IMG/VR virus record: IMGVR_UViG_3300035666_000088
Location: 1 to 36,343 of that record
Strand: one strand, 5' to 3'
DNA from: a virus
Length of the DNA stretch: 36,343 nucleotides
The notes below the pieces were generated by a model. It was given only the letters and a program-made list of their open reading frames with translations, did not search any database and was not told where the DNA came from. How positions within the stretch are numbered: the first letter of the stretch is position 1; every line of letters begins with the position of its first letter. The position numbers and the translations under genes are program-made. Shown piece by piece: positions 16,022-23,435 of the stretch.

Positions 16022-16179
16022 TGGATTTTCTGAATCTTATTATTTTGGTGAATTAACCACTTATCACCTAATAATCGAATCGCTTTAATATATTGTTTCT
16101 GATTATGTCTATTTGTACTCCTCGGTACATATTCAACATTGAATAACTGACGCACCTTTACCAGCATTACTGTATTCAT
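16018..16179 (-). CDS. Small basic protein (53 aa)
   Basis: It begins MNTVMLVKVRQLFNVEYVPR and is rich in Lys, Gln and Asn. The start at 16179 has a GGGG ribosome site and overlaps the preceding stop as ATGA; a longer upstream start would lie in the neighbouring gene. The composition suggests a nucleic-acid-binding mini-protein. Function unknown. Confidence 0.62.
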   Translation of the reverse strand: MNTVMLVKVRQLFNVEYVPRSTNRHNQKQYIKAIRLLGDKWLIHQNNKIQKIQ

Positions 16180-16340
16180 ATTATCCCCACGATCTGGTTT
16201 ATATCCACCCATGTGTGCCAAACAATTGTGCCATCCAAGCTCATCAGCTTGCAAAACACCTTCGCCTCTTTAGCCTCATCAGTGTCTAAGACTATCCACT
16301 CCTGACCCTTTATCACCACTGTTGCCTGCTTCGTTTTCAT
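16176..16340 (-). CDS. Small protein leading the packaging operon (54 aa)
   Basis: ATG 16340 to TGA 16176 encodes MKTKQATVVIKGQEWIVLDT, then a short helix (DEAKEAKVFCKLM) and a beta-rich end with two Trp. A strong ribosome site (AAAGGAG) and a promoter-like TTGACA lie upstream, and the stop overlaps the next ATG. It is the first gene after the 335-bp gap and so may be a good marker for this transcript. No family recognised. Confidence 0.65.
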   Translation of the reverse strand: MKTKQATVVIKGQEWIVLDTDEAKEAKVFCKLMSLDGTIVWHTWVDINQIVGII

Positions 16341-16675
16341 TCGTTACTCCTTTGTTTGTGGAGATTGAATTGTGAAGTGTTTTTGCGTTTTATGTCAACT
16401 AGTGCAAAAGATTTTTTAAAAATTTTTTTTTGTAGGTGTTTAGTGCCGCCACAGTCGCCCCCGCCGCGACCGGCCACGGGGGGGGTCGCGGCCACCGACC
16501 GCCAGCCGGCCACCGCCACCGCTGGGTTGTCCACAGACTTTTGTCCACTTCTATCCACAGATTCCTGTGCATAACTTCATCAGTAACACCAGAGCATTAC
16601 TTTTTCTGTGGATATCTCAAAATCAACTTAACATAATGGACACTGTATAAAGTGACTGCAATCTTTGGTATTCGT
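16341..16675. other. Gene-free block with DnaA-like boxes, GC inverted repeat and A/T tract
   Basis: The 335-bp gap holds five DnaA-box-like nonamers: TTGTCCACA (16527), TTGTCCACT (16541), CTATCCACA (16551), TGTGCATAA (16566; reverse TTATGCACA fits the consensus) and TGTGGATAT (16607). Next to them are an inverted repeat GCCGCGACC (16463-16471) / GGTCGCGGC (16484-16492) with a run of eight G in the loop, and an A/T tract (16411-16433). It could be a second origin, a packaging-start region, or only a promoter. I see no convincing gene. Confidence 0.6.
16369..16398 (-). promoter_or_regulatory. Promoter candidate for the terminase/structural operon
   Basis: A perfect sigma70 -35 box TTGACA (16398-16393, minus strand) is followed after 18 bases by CACAAT (16374-16369; four of six matches to TATAAT). 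The predicted start would be some 25 bases before the first ATG at 16340. This suits host RNA polymerase, in keeping with no phage RNA polymerase being seen. Confidence 0.55.
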
Positions 16676-17191
16676 TTATTGAGAATTGTCTATTGATACG
16701 ATGCTGCGCTTGCGCAGTGCATCGAGCGCCATGCTCCCCAGGTCGATGTTGACCAATGGCTGCTGCTTGTCGCCATACTCGTCTGGCGCCTGCTTAGAGG
16801 CCAGCCAGCGCCTTGTATCGACCCGTAGCTTGGCCACTTGCGCCTCTTGAGGTGTGGCAGCGTCTGCTATTTCGAGGGTCTGCTCTGCTAAACTTCTCCC
16901 GCCTCGCGTGCGTGCGCGTGCGAGAAGCTCTCCCCTCTTCGCATCTTTTTCTACCCATTTGTAGAAACCACCGATGCTGATGTCCAAAGACCTAATCACC
17001 GAATCGATTGTCTTACCCTGTGAGATGTGGTCAAAGACCATGGCCTCACCGCCAAAGGCGTGAATTTTCTTATTGATCCCAGACATCTCTTTGCGCTCGA
17101 TTGCAGCCTGGTCACGCTGAGTGAGCTGGCGCTCGACAATGTTGTCAGCCAACTCACTCAATGTCTTTGCGCTCTTTTTCGGTGTTGCCAT
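16676..17191 (-). CDS. Terminase small subunit (Sf6 gp1-like)
   Basis: This 171-residue protein recognises the packaging site and loads the large subunit. It has a helix-turn-helix region (GKTIDSVIRSLDISIGGFYKW), the ARARTRGGRSLAEQTLEIAD helix, and the RVDTRRWLASKQAPDEYGDK motif typical of Sf6-like small terminases, which package by headful. It overlaps the preceding nuclease gene by 38 bp. Its separation from the large subunit by a 335-bp block and five small genes is unusual. Confidence 0.85.
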   Translation of the reverse strand: MATPKKSAKTLSELADNIVERQLTQRDQAAIERKEMSGINKKIHAFGGEAMVFDHISQGKTIDSVIRSLDISIGGFYKWVEKDAKRGELLARARTRGGRSLAEQTLEIADAATPQEAQVAKLRVDTRRWLASKQAPDEYGDKQQPLVNIDLGSMALDALRKRSIVSIDNSQ

Positions 17192-17552
17192 TCAGATAAT
17201 CCTCAATTGTTTTGATTGCTTCGGCAGCTGATCTTGCGACCACTGCCCGATAACCTTTTGCATTTAACTGCAAATTTACTGCACTTTGTTTGCCCGATAC
17301 CACTCCGGCCTTGGTCTTCATCTCCACAAACAGCGCATGAAACCCGTTTTTAGGCTCTAGGACACACAAATCAGGCATCCCTGCTAAAACCCCCTCAGAA
17401 TGCAGCCTTACGCGCTCTGAGGCCGTTCTATCGCCTCCATTCGGTATTGCCGCGATGATGATGTCCGGATAGAACGCACGAAAGTGCTGCACCACCTTGA
17501 CCTGGTCAATGTGTTCAATGCTTTTTCTTTTGCGTTTTAAGTCAACCACCAT
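17154..17552 (-). CDS. VRR-NUC domain nuclease
   Basis: This PD-(D/E)XK-type protein of about 132 residues has the VRR-NUC pattern IPNGGDRT, GVLAGMPDLCVL (catalytic Asp), HALFVEMKTKAG (Glu and Lys) and KQSAVNLQLNAKGYRAVVA. In phages such proteins resolve branched DNA before packaging or act in recombination. The start MVVDLKRKRK at 17552 is likely; it overlaps the upstream gene by 16 bp and the ribosome site GAGGA sits unusually close. GTG 17549 is an alternative. Placed between replication and packaging genes. Confidence 0.82.
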   Translation of the reverse strand: MVVDLKRKRKSIEHIDQVKVVQHFRAFYPDIIIAAIPNGGDRTASERVRLHSEGVLAGMPDLCVLEPKNGFHALFVEMKTKAGVVSGKQSAVNLQLNAKGYRAVVARSAAEAIKTIEDYLNGNTEKERKDIE

Positions 17553-17872
17553 TCCTCGGATTCTACTGCCGAGGGTTTGGCTTGGTACATGTGGCATCGG
17601 TGCTTGACATCGGTCGGGAATACGGCAAAGCCAGTTGGGCTGCACTGGTGTTCGGTCCATGTGACTGTTGCCCAACCATTCTTTATCTTTGCCTCTTTCA
17701 GCATCCACTGGAGTGGCTTTGCGTTGACTTTCCTGATCTTTTCCATCAGTTCTGCTGGCATGGACTTGCGCTGCTCTACAGCACTGCAATGCTTGCATTC
17801 ATGGCAAAAAACCCTGTCATCCCACTCATGTGGATAACTTGTGGATAACTGCTCAACTTGTTGGACCATCAT
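17537..17872 (-). CDS. Cysteine-containing protein beside the origin (111 aa)
   Basis: It starts MMVQQVEQLSTSYPHEWDDR, then has CHECKHC (two CxxC-like pairs) and a later HRCHMY, suggesting a metal site. It is soluble and ends near the VRR-NUC start. Two perfect DnaA boxes are encoded within its first codons (the LSTSYPH segment), so origin and gene overlap. The AGGAG ribosome site supports the start at 17872 or the ATG right after it. Function unknown. Confidence 0.7.
   Translation of the reverse strand: MMVQQVEQLSTSYPHEWDDRVFCHECKHCSAVEQRKSMPAELMEKIRKVNAKPLQWMLKEAKIKNGWATVTWTEHQCSPTGFAVFPTDVKHRCHMYQAKPSAVESEEWWLT
17829..17848 (-). promoter_or_regulatory. Two perfect DnaA boxes, one helical turn apart
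   Basis: TGTGGATAA occurs at 17829-17837 and 17840-17848 (reverse TTATCCACA, the exact consensus). The 11-bp spacing places both on the same face of the helix. A third exact copy is at 17972-17980. Three perfect boxes within 152 bp are unlikely by chance. Confidence 0.75.
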
Positions 17873-17894
17873 TTCTCCTCAAAAACAGTAAAAA

Positions 17895-18075
17895 GTAAAG
17901 CGGTATGGACAAAGGAAATTTACCGCTTTACCGCTTTACTTTTCACCATCACAAAACTGACCAGATTGGCCTGTGGATAAGTGGGTCTAAGGACCCCACT
18001 TATACCAACAGACCTGCCTTTATCTAAACAGGTATACCGCTTTACTACCGCTTTACTACCGCTTTACCGCTTTAC
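17895..18075. repeat. Iteron array: seven copies of an 11-bp repeat, candidate replication origin
   Basis: The exact 11-mer TACCGCTTTAC occurs at 17921, 17929, 18035, 18046, 18057 and 18065 on the plus strand and once inverted at 17895-17905. Copies at 18035, 18046 and 18057 are perfectly head-to-tail. The inverted copy and the 17929 copy extend to a 15-bp inverted repeat (17891-17905 / 17929-17943). A DnaA box (17972) and a stem-loop (17977-18003) lie between the two clusters. This is the build of iteron origins of plasmids and some phages. The last copy runs into the stop of the primase gene. Confidence 0.8.
17977..18003. repeat. Inverted repeat within the origin region
   Basis: ATAAGTGGGTC and GACCCCACTTAT pair with one bulged C around the loop TAAG. 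The hairpin starts within the third DnaA box. No T run follows on the plus strand, and on the minus strand the next bases are mixed, so a terminator is unlikely; an origin structure or protein site is more plausible. Confidence 0.6.
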
Positions 18076-20225
18076 TTTATTTGAACCCATCCAGTGCCTA
18101 CTTGGTCCTGACAGAAGCGCTGGAATATGGCCGCGCCAACCGCCCGTCTTGCGTAGCTTTGGTCGGCCTGCGGCACTGCATGGTAGATGTCTTGCCACTC
18201 CAGCTGGTGCATCCCTGCCAACTCCTTTGGCACTGATGGGCGCCCTGACCCTCTGCGCATGATGACAGCGCCCTTGGCGTTGATGATGGACTGGACAAAG
18301 TTGCAGGCGGCATCTGCGGCGTCTTGGACTTGCTGCTGCCGTTTATCGTTCTGCCGGTCATTGGCTGCCTGCCTGCGATCATCCTCTGATGACTTTTCTG
18401 GCACGACAAGCAGCACCATCTGCTCTTGGATGTCCCCGTCTTCATCCAGCACAGTGTCTGCAAAGACATCGGAGTTGAATTTGATCTCCCTGAAATTGGG
18501 CTGGTATCTGGTCTTGACCAGGCGCATGTATCTTGTTTTTGTTTCGTCTTCAAAGAGGACACCGGTCAATGTTGCATCACCTGTGAATGCTGATGCTCCA
18601 CGGGCTGTGGCATCTGAGTCGGCCTTGCTGATGGTCTTGTTGGTGTGTGTGATGATGCACACTGGCGTGTCCAGCTGGATATAGATAGTCTGCTTTAAGG
18701 CTGCAATATATGCACCGACTTCAGAGTTGTCATTCTCATTATCAATATCCATCGTGGCATTTGCCGTGTCTAATACTAATAATGGCCTTGTATTATCAAT
18801 CGTGTGATTTATTACATTATGTGCAAGCATAAGTAAATCCTTCACATTTGATCTTTTTGCATCAATAATGACAAACCATTGGGATAATGTTTGAGAGTTA
18901 ATCCCATAATGCCTTGCATATCCAGTTAATGTTCTTTCAACTTGGTCCGAGTCTTCAGTCACTATGATTGTTTTGCGTTTCTTAGTGGCTGTGAGTTCGC
19001 AGTCCTTGGCCTTAATCCCTGCCATGACCATGCACAGAGAGATCACTGCTGTGGTCTTGCCGATGCCAGGCTGACCGGCCAGCACCATGAAGCTGTGCGC
19101 CCAAAAGCCTTTGACCATGTAGCGGATGGGCTTGATGGCGCCAATCGTTAGCTGGCGCTCTGGCCAGCCTTGTGGTGCGTCTTGGGCCACTGGCGCAGCT
19201 GGCGCCTGTGCCTGGCTGATCACAGCTGCAAAGTCTTCCACCGCTGACTTGCGCTCGGACTGCTTTGTTGGCGGCTCCCAGCCAGCGTCTTTAGCGTGTT
19301 TGAACAGTGTGCCAATGCCAACACCTTTGCCCTGGTGAAAGCTCTTCCAGTGGACTTCAATGTCCTTTGTGCCGGCAAACTTGGCGCCAGCCATGGACCA
19401 TGTCATCCATGGGCCAAGGCCTGCCTCGCCAAATTCGGTGTGCAGCGCTTGGCCGATCTCGATCCACTGGTCATAGTCGCAGTCTGGGGAAATGTGGTGC
19501 AAAGCCTTGATGGCACGATCAATGTCGCTGTCTTCAATCCTTGAGCCTAATTGGGTGAAGTCAAATGATTGTGATGGTGGTGCAGTTGGCTTTGGCTCTT
19601 GCAGCTGGTGCTGCTCGATGATTCCCCAATCTTTGAGTAAATCGTAGAGGTCTACGGCCTCTTGAAATTCACCGGCCACGGCGTTGCCGGAAAGTAGCAC
19701 TGACTTGCCTGCACTGTTTGGTAGGCCAAATACTTCTAGCTCTTGGCCGCCGCCGAGCTTGTATTTTGGCAGCACTTGGTCAGATTCTTTGGGTGGTGAG
19801 ACCCATAAGAAGACATGCCGGCCACGGCCACTGACTGACACTTCGGTCAGCATGTTGTTGGCTTTGACGAATTTCGCCATGCGCTGGATGGCCACATTGG
19901 TGGGGCCTGATGCGTGTTTCATATCCACATCGAGGCAGACCAGATAGTCGCCTGATGGGCTGATGATGGGGCGCTGCTGGACTAGGCCAAGGTATTGGCC
20001 GTGGGGCGCATCTTCCATGGACCAGATGTCTTCGGCACTGTAGAGGTCTGATGAGTCGGTGTCCCGTGCCACGCCTTGGCCGGATCGCTTGAATGGAATC
20101 TTTTTGCTGCCTTGCAGGGCAAAGGTACAAAAGACAGCATCAGGGGCGACTGCACCTATCTTGCAGGCCACACTTTGGGACTGCTGAAATACATTGTTTT
20201 GGGGTGTTTCAGTTATGATTGACAC
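18072..20225 (-). CDS. Primase-polymerase/helicase fusion (AEP, PriCT, RecA-like)
   Basis: A replicative protein of about 717 residues (726 if the ATG at 20252 is used). An archaeo-eukaryotic primase domain comes first, with CLDVDMKH (the DxD pair), SGRGRHVFLW and ELEVFG. Next is a PriCT-2-like helical domain (IDRAIKALHHISPDCDYDQW onward). The C-terminal RecA-type ATPase has Walker A GQPGIGKT and LLVLDTANATMD. It can thus prime, perhaps polymerise, and unwind. Domain order and length resemble the NrS-1 phage primase-polymerase. GTG 20225 has a good AAAGGA ribosome site; ATG 20252 has none. The iteron region lies directly after its stop. Confidence 0.88.
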   Translation of the reverse strand: MSIITETPQNNVFQQSQSVACKIGAVAPDAVFCTFALQGSKKIPFKRSGQGVARDTDSSDLYSAEDIWSMEDAPHGQYLGLVQQRPIISPSGDYLVCLDVDMKHASGPTNVAIQRMAKFVKANNMLTEVSVSGRGRHVFLWVSPPKESDQVLPKYKLGGGQELEVFGLPNSAGKSVLLSGNAVAGEFQEAVDLYDLLKDWGIIEQHQLQEPKPTAPPSQSFDFTQLGSRIEDSDIDRAIKALHHISPDCDYDQWIEIGQALHTEFGEAGLGPWMTWSMAGAKFAGTKDIEVHWKSFHQGKGVGIGTLFKHAKDAGWEPPTKQSERKSAVEDFAAVISQAQAPAAPVAQDAPQGWPERQLTIGAIKPIRYMVKGFWAHSFMVLAGQPGIGKTTAVISLCMVMAGIKAKDCELTATKKRKTIIVTEDSDQVERTLTGYARHYGINSQTLSQWFVIIDAKRSNVKDLLMLAHNVINHTIDNTRPLLVLDTANATMDIDNENDNSEVGAYIAALKQTIYIQLDTPVCIITHTNKTISKADSDATARGASAFTGDATLTGVLFEDETKTRYMRLVKTRYQPNFREIKFNSDVFADTVLDEDGDIQEQMVLLVVPEKSSEDDRRQAANDRQNDKRQQQVQDAADAACNFVQSIINAKGAVIMRRGSGRPSVPKELAGMHQLEWQDIYHAVPQADQSYARRAVGAAIFQRFCQDQVGTGWVQIK

Positions 20226-20277
20226 TGAAATTCCTTTGGTTTGGGGTTTCATTTAGTTGCCATGAGAGTTGAACTTT

Positions 20278-20316
20278 GACCTGGTAGTGTTTACGCGCTG
20301 CCAGGTCTTTTCTTTT
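20278..20316 (+). terminator. Plus-strand intrinsic terminator inside a minus-strand operon
   Basis: GACCTGG (20278-20284) and CCAGGTC (20301-20307) form a stem followed by TTTTCTTTT on the plus strand. The flanking genes are both minus-strand, so it would stop antisense transcripts or act as a hairpin between the two genes. It lies in the 81-108 bp space between the nuclease and the primase. Confidence 0.6.
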
Positions 20317-20333
20317 GGCATGAGGTTTGGATT

Positions 20334-21341
20334 CTATTCCTTGGCCCTGACCAAGCTGGCCGCAGCGACCTTCTCACCGACTAGGTCTTCGCTCACTTCG
20401 ACTCCGAGTTTTAAGACAGCGCTGGGGGACTTCAGCTCCCACACACTCAAATCATTCTTGAATGCCTCCATCACCAGCTTCTCATCCTTCCAGAATTTGG
20501 TCTTGCGGCCAGCTCGCATGGTCCAGCCAGTGATTGCTTGGCCGTTGGCAATTTGATCTTTGGCAGCAGACTGCACTGCATCGGCCCATGCGGCCACCAG
20601 AGCTGCGTTGTCCAGCATCTCAGGGGTGACAGTGGTATCGGGCTTGAAATCGCTTCTAGCGGCCTCTTGGACCTTCTCGCGCATGGATGGGCAGATGGTC
20701 TTGGCCTTGCAGTACCGGCAGGCGTCTACGCTGGGGCTTGTTGGTGCATCGCTTGTGAGCGCCAGCTCGGCAGCGGCCTTCAGGCGCTGGCCATGCTCGA
20801 TCAGGTCTTGGCCTGTGACTGTCCACTTGCTGTGGCCGACACGGGGCTGGAAGATGTGCATGGTGCATGTGATGCGCTCTGGCGCCTTGAATTGCCTCAT
20901 GGCGCCAAGTGCATAAGTCAGCAGCTGCTTGTTGTCTGTAGCGTCTACAGCCACACGGCCAGTCTTGAGGTCCACGACATGGAGGTGGTCGCCATCGACT
21001 AGGACTGCATCGGCTGTGCCGCCAAGCGCTGGGTGTAGGGATTTGAGGCCTTCGTCTAGGCTCACTTCGATGAGCTTTTTGCGCGGATTCTCGACCAGAT
21101 TGTTGACAAAGTCTGCATAGCTTTGGGCCATTGCAATGTGGTCCTTGTCGGTGTCGGCAGGGACTGCATGGCCAGACAGAATGATCTCAGAGAGTTCATG
21201 GATTGCTGTGCCGATGGCAGCAGCCTCACCGGCTGGCTCGTAAGGCATGAGGGATTCGAGTCTGTAGCTGCCTGGGCATTGCATGAATCTGTCGGTGCGG
21301 GATGCTGAGAGTCGGGCGTGTTTACGGGTTTCATGTTGCAT
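20334..21341 (-). CDS. Cas4/RecB-like PD-(D/E)XK nuclease (DUF2800-like)
   Basis: This 335-residue protein has GTAIHELSE near the N-terminus, GGTADAVLVDGDHLHVVDLK (catalytic Asp and the DLK motif), QLLTYALGAM, and CRYCKAKTICP, which with the early QCPG cysteine could hold an iron-sulfur cluster as in Cas4/AddB. Phage members likely process DNA ends in recombination or replication. A strong AGGAG ribosome site precedes the ATG. It is flanked by the helicase and the primase. Confidence 0.85.
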   Translation of the reverse strand: MQHETRKHARLSASRTDRFMQCPGSYRLESLMPYEPAGEAAAIGTAIHELSEIILSGHAVPADTDKDHIAMAQSYADFVNNLVENPRKKLIEVSLDEGLKSLHPALGGTADAVLVDGDHLHVVDLKTGRVAVDATDNKQLLTYALGAMRQFKAPERITCTMHIFQPRVGHSKWTVTGQDLIEHGQRLKAAAELALTSDAPTSPSVDACRYCKAKTICPSMREKVQEAARSDFKPDTTVTPEMLDNAALVAAWADAVQSAAKDQIANGQAITGWTMRAGRKTKFWKDEKLVMEAFKNDLSVWELKSPSAVLKLGVEVSEDLVGEKVAAASLVRAKE

Positions 21342-21353
21342 GGTTTCTCCTGG

Positions 21354-22580
21354 TTAAATGATTTGGTTGACCACATTGAGCTTCTTCAAGACCTTGGCCA
21401 GCACATTGTGGTCAAGGGATGCCCTGATGGTCAGGATGTAGATGACGGGTGGGATGCCTGATTTGTTGATGTTCTCGACCCTGCTACTGGCCTGCTCCAG
21501 TGCCGAGGTGGACCAAGTGCATTCGACAAAGACAATGGTGTCGGCAGCCGAGAGGTCCACACCCTCAGACATGGCGGCAATGTTGCCGATGATGCATTGG
21601 GTCTTGCCAGACTGGAAAGCCTCGATAGCCGCATCGCGTCTAGCCCGTGATGTGTCCCCCACCACAATGACGGGCTTGTGTTCTTTGAGTTCATCTTGCA
21701 GGGCAGCCACAACATCCTTATGGTGCGCAAAGACCACCACCGGCTCATTGGCCTGCAAGAGGTCATCGATGAATTCACTGGCAGCCTTCACTTTGCGCAT
21801 ACCGGCCTCGCGCATGATCTCGGCCAAGCCTTCAAATGCCATGAGCGCATTGGGATTGGCCACCAATGCATCGGCATCAAAGGCTTGCTCTCGCTTGTCA
21901 TTGGCCAAATCAAATGTGATCAAAGACACTTGCGGGTCTTTGTAGTCTTTGAAGATATTTTCTTTTTTGCGTCTCAGGACATGGGGCCGCATGAGTTCTT
22001 TCAGCTCTGGCAGATTGCTGGCGCCGCTGGTGTCTAGGCCCCATGGCGCCGACCACATCTTTGCGTATCGGGCCGCAAAGTCGTACCAGCCGCCTCGGTA
22101 GATGCCAAGGCCGTGCAATATGGGCCACAGCTCGATGGGCCTGTTTGGTATTGGTGTGCCACTGAGGGCATAGACATGGCCAATCTTTTTCATGGCCAGC
22201 ATGGCAGCCTTTGTCCTGGCAGCCTTGGGGTTCTTAATCCTGTGGCACTCATCGAGAACTAGGGCGTTATATCTGTCCACATGCGTAACACCATATTGCA
22301 GCACATCGTAGTTGATGATGGTCACATCGGCTGAATTTGGCTGCCCAGCATCGCGCTTGCCGTTGATGACATGCACTGAAGTCTTGGGCGCCAGCTTGTT
22401 GAAAGCCGCCTCCCAGACTGTCTTGGCGATGGCTGGGCAGACGATAAGGGCTGGGAGATTTTCTAGTGCAGCAGCTGCCGTGGGTAGCGTCTTACCAACA
22501 CGGGGCTGGTCGGCCAGTATGGCCCTGCGCCTAGAGAGCAAGAAGAGCTTGGCCTCTTGCTGATGCGGGAATAACTGCAT
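21354..22580 (-). CDS. SNF2-like superfamily 2 helicase
   Basis: This 408-residue ATPase has motif I DQPRVGKT (residues 24-31), motif II LVLDECHRI, motif III SGTPIPN, and the C-terminal lobe with VVVFAHHKD, GNIAAMSEGVDLSAA and QASSRVENI. It has the compact size of phage DNA helicases of the SNF2 class used in replication or recombination. It is the first gene of the leftward unit, with an AAGGAAAC leader that is shared with plus-strand early genes. Confidence 0.88.
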   Translation of the reverse strand: MQLFPHQQEAKLFLLSRRRAILADQPRVGKTLPTAAAALENLPALIVCPAIAKTVWEAAFNKLAPKTSVHVINGKRDAGQPNSADVTIINYDVLQYGVTHVDRYNALVLDECHRIKNPKAARTKAAMLAMKKIGHVYALSGTPIPNRPIELWPILHGLGIYRGGWYDFAARYAKMWSAPWGLDTSGASNLPELKELMRPHVLRRKKENIFKDYKDPQVSLITFDLANDKREQAFDADALVANPNALMAFEGLAEIMREAGMRKVKAASEFIDDLLQANEPVVVFAHHKDVVAALQDELKEHKPVIVVGDTSRARRDAAIEAFQSGKTQCIIGNIAAMSEGVDLSAADTIVFVECTWSTSALEQASSRVENINKSGIPPVIYILTIRASLDHNVLAKVLKKLNVVNQII

Positions 22581-22691
22581 GATCGTTTCCTTCGTTTAAT
22601 TTGTTTGCATCATATCCGATTTGTGCTAAAGTGCAATTTCTGTTTAATCGCAGAAACGCAAAAACCCTTAAACCTTTAAAAGGAAAAAACC
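22581..22691. promoter_or_regulatory. Divergent early promoter region
   Basis: The 111-bp space separates the leftward helicase from the rightward SSB gene. A rightward promoter candidate is TTGCAT - 16 bases - TAAAGT (about 22604-22631). The SSB start has AAAAGGAA, and the helicase start has AAGGAAAC. The region probably drives both early units. No clear operator repeat is visible here. Confidence 0.45.
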
Positions 22692-23252
22692 ATGACACGA
22701 GTCGTAACCGGTAAAGTTCGCTTTTCTTATTTCTCAGCTTTGACAGCTCGCAAGAATGAGATGAACGGCAAAGAAGAGTTCTCAACCCAAGTGCTGGTCC
22801 CAAAGACCGACACCGAGACTGTCAACCAATTGAAAGCGGCAGCCAAGGCCGCATTGACCGCCAAGTTCGGGGACAAGATTCCAAAGACTGTGCGCAATCC
22901 CTTGCGTGATGGCGATACCGAAACCAAGTCTGATGGCTCACCACTTGGGCCAGAGTATGCGGGCCACTACTTTTTCAACACCAAGTCAACCACCAAGCCT
23001 GGCGCTGTGGACATGCATGGCCACGACATCATTGGCTCTCAGGACATTGTCTCTGGCGACTATGGCCGTGTGAGCTTGAATGCTTATGCCTATGACCAGG
23101 CTGGCAACAAGGGTGTGTCGTATGGCTTGAACAACATCATGCTGCTGGCCAAGGGTGAGTCTTTAGGTGGTGCAAAGCCAAGTGCTGCCAGTGACTTTGG
23201 CGTGGTGGCCGGTAAGGCGCCAGCTGCCGAATCAGTCGACAATGACTGGTGA
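22692..23252 (+). CDS. Single-stranded DNA-binding protein (DUF2815-like)
   Basis: This 186-residue protein starts MTRVVTGKVRFSYFSALTAR and carries the OB-like core of DUF2815 proteins (FSTQVLVPKTDTETV, GPEYAGHYFFNTKS, DYGRVSLNAYAYDQAGNKGV). It ends in an acidic tail with terminal aromatic ESVDNDW, typical of T7 gp2.5-type SSBs that contact replication proteins through the tail. It probably coats ssDNA for the prim-pol/helicase. Its last 21 bases overlap the convergent regulator gene. Confidence 0.87.
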   Translation: MTRVVTGKVRFSYFSALTARKNEMNGKEEFSTQVLVPKTDTETVNQLKAAAKAALTAKFGDKIPKTVRNPLRDGDTETKSDGSPLGPEYAGHYFFNTKSTTKPGAVDMHGHDIIGSQDIVSGDYGRVSLNAYAYDQAGNKGVSYGLNNIMLLAKGESLGGAKPSAASDFGVVAGKAPAAESVDNDW

Positions 23253-23435
23253 TCTGTCCTCGATCAGCTTATTGAGCGCAATGTTCAATTGATTGACTGA
23301 TGTCCACAAAGGCTCCACAGTTCCAGACAGCCACCGGCTGACTTGGGACTGCTGGATGCCAGCGGCCTCGCACACCGCAGCCATGGTGATCTTGTGAGCC
23401 TTGGCCCTTGCCCTGATAGTGTGAATTGATTCCAT
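23232..23435 (-). CDS. Cro/C1-type helix-turn-helix regulator
   Basis: This 67-residue XRE-family protein has a clear helix-turn-helix (ITMAAVCEAAGIQQSQVSRW, with LSGTVEPLWTSVNQLNIAL). It should bind an operator, possibly the inverted repeat at 23492-23520, and control the divergent gene at 23552 and its own promoter. It is transcribed opposite to its neighbours and overlaps the SSB gene end. No integrase is seen, so it may regulate lytic timing, copy number, or a plasmid-like state. Confidence 0.82.
   Translation of the reverse strand: MESIHTIRARAKAHKITMAAVCEAAGIQQSQVSRWLSGTVEPLWTSVNQLNIALNKLIEDRSPVIVD

Noticed and set aside
16436-16636. Plus- and minus-strand frames in the GC-rich block before the small terminase
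   Set aside because: Low-complexity Pro/Arg/Gly products without ribosome sites; the stretch is better explained as regulatory or origin-like DNA.
17895-18075. A CRISPR array
   Set aside because: Repeats are 11 bp, some adjoining or overlapping, with no regular 30-40 bp spacers and no cas genes.
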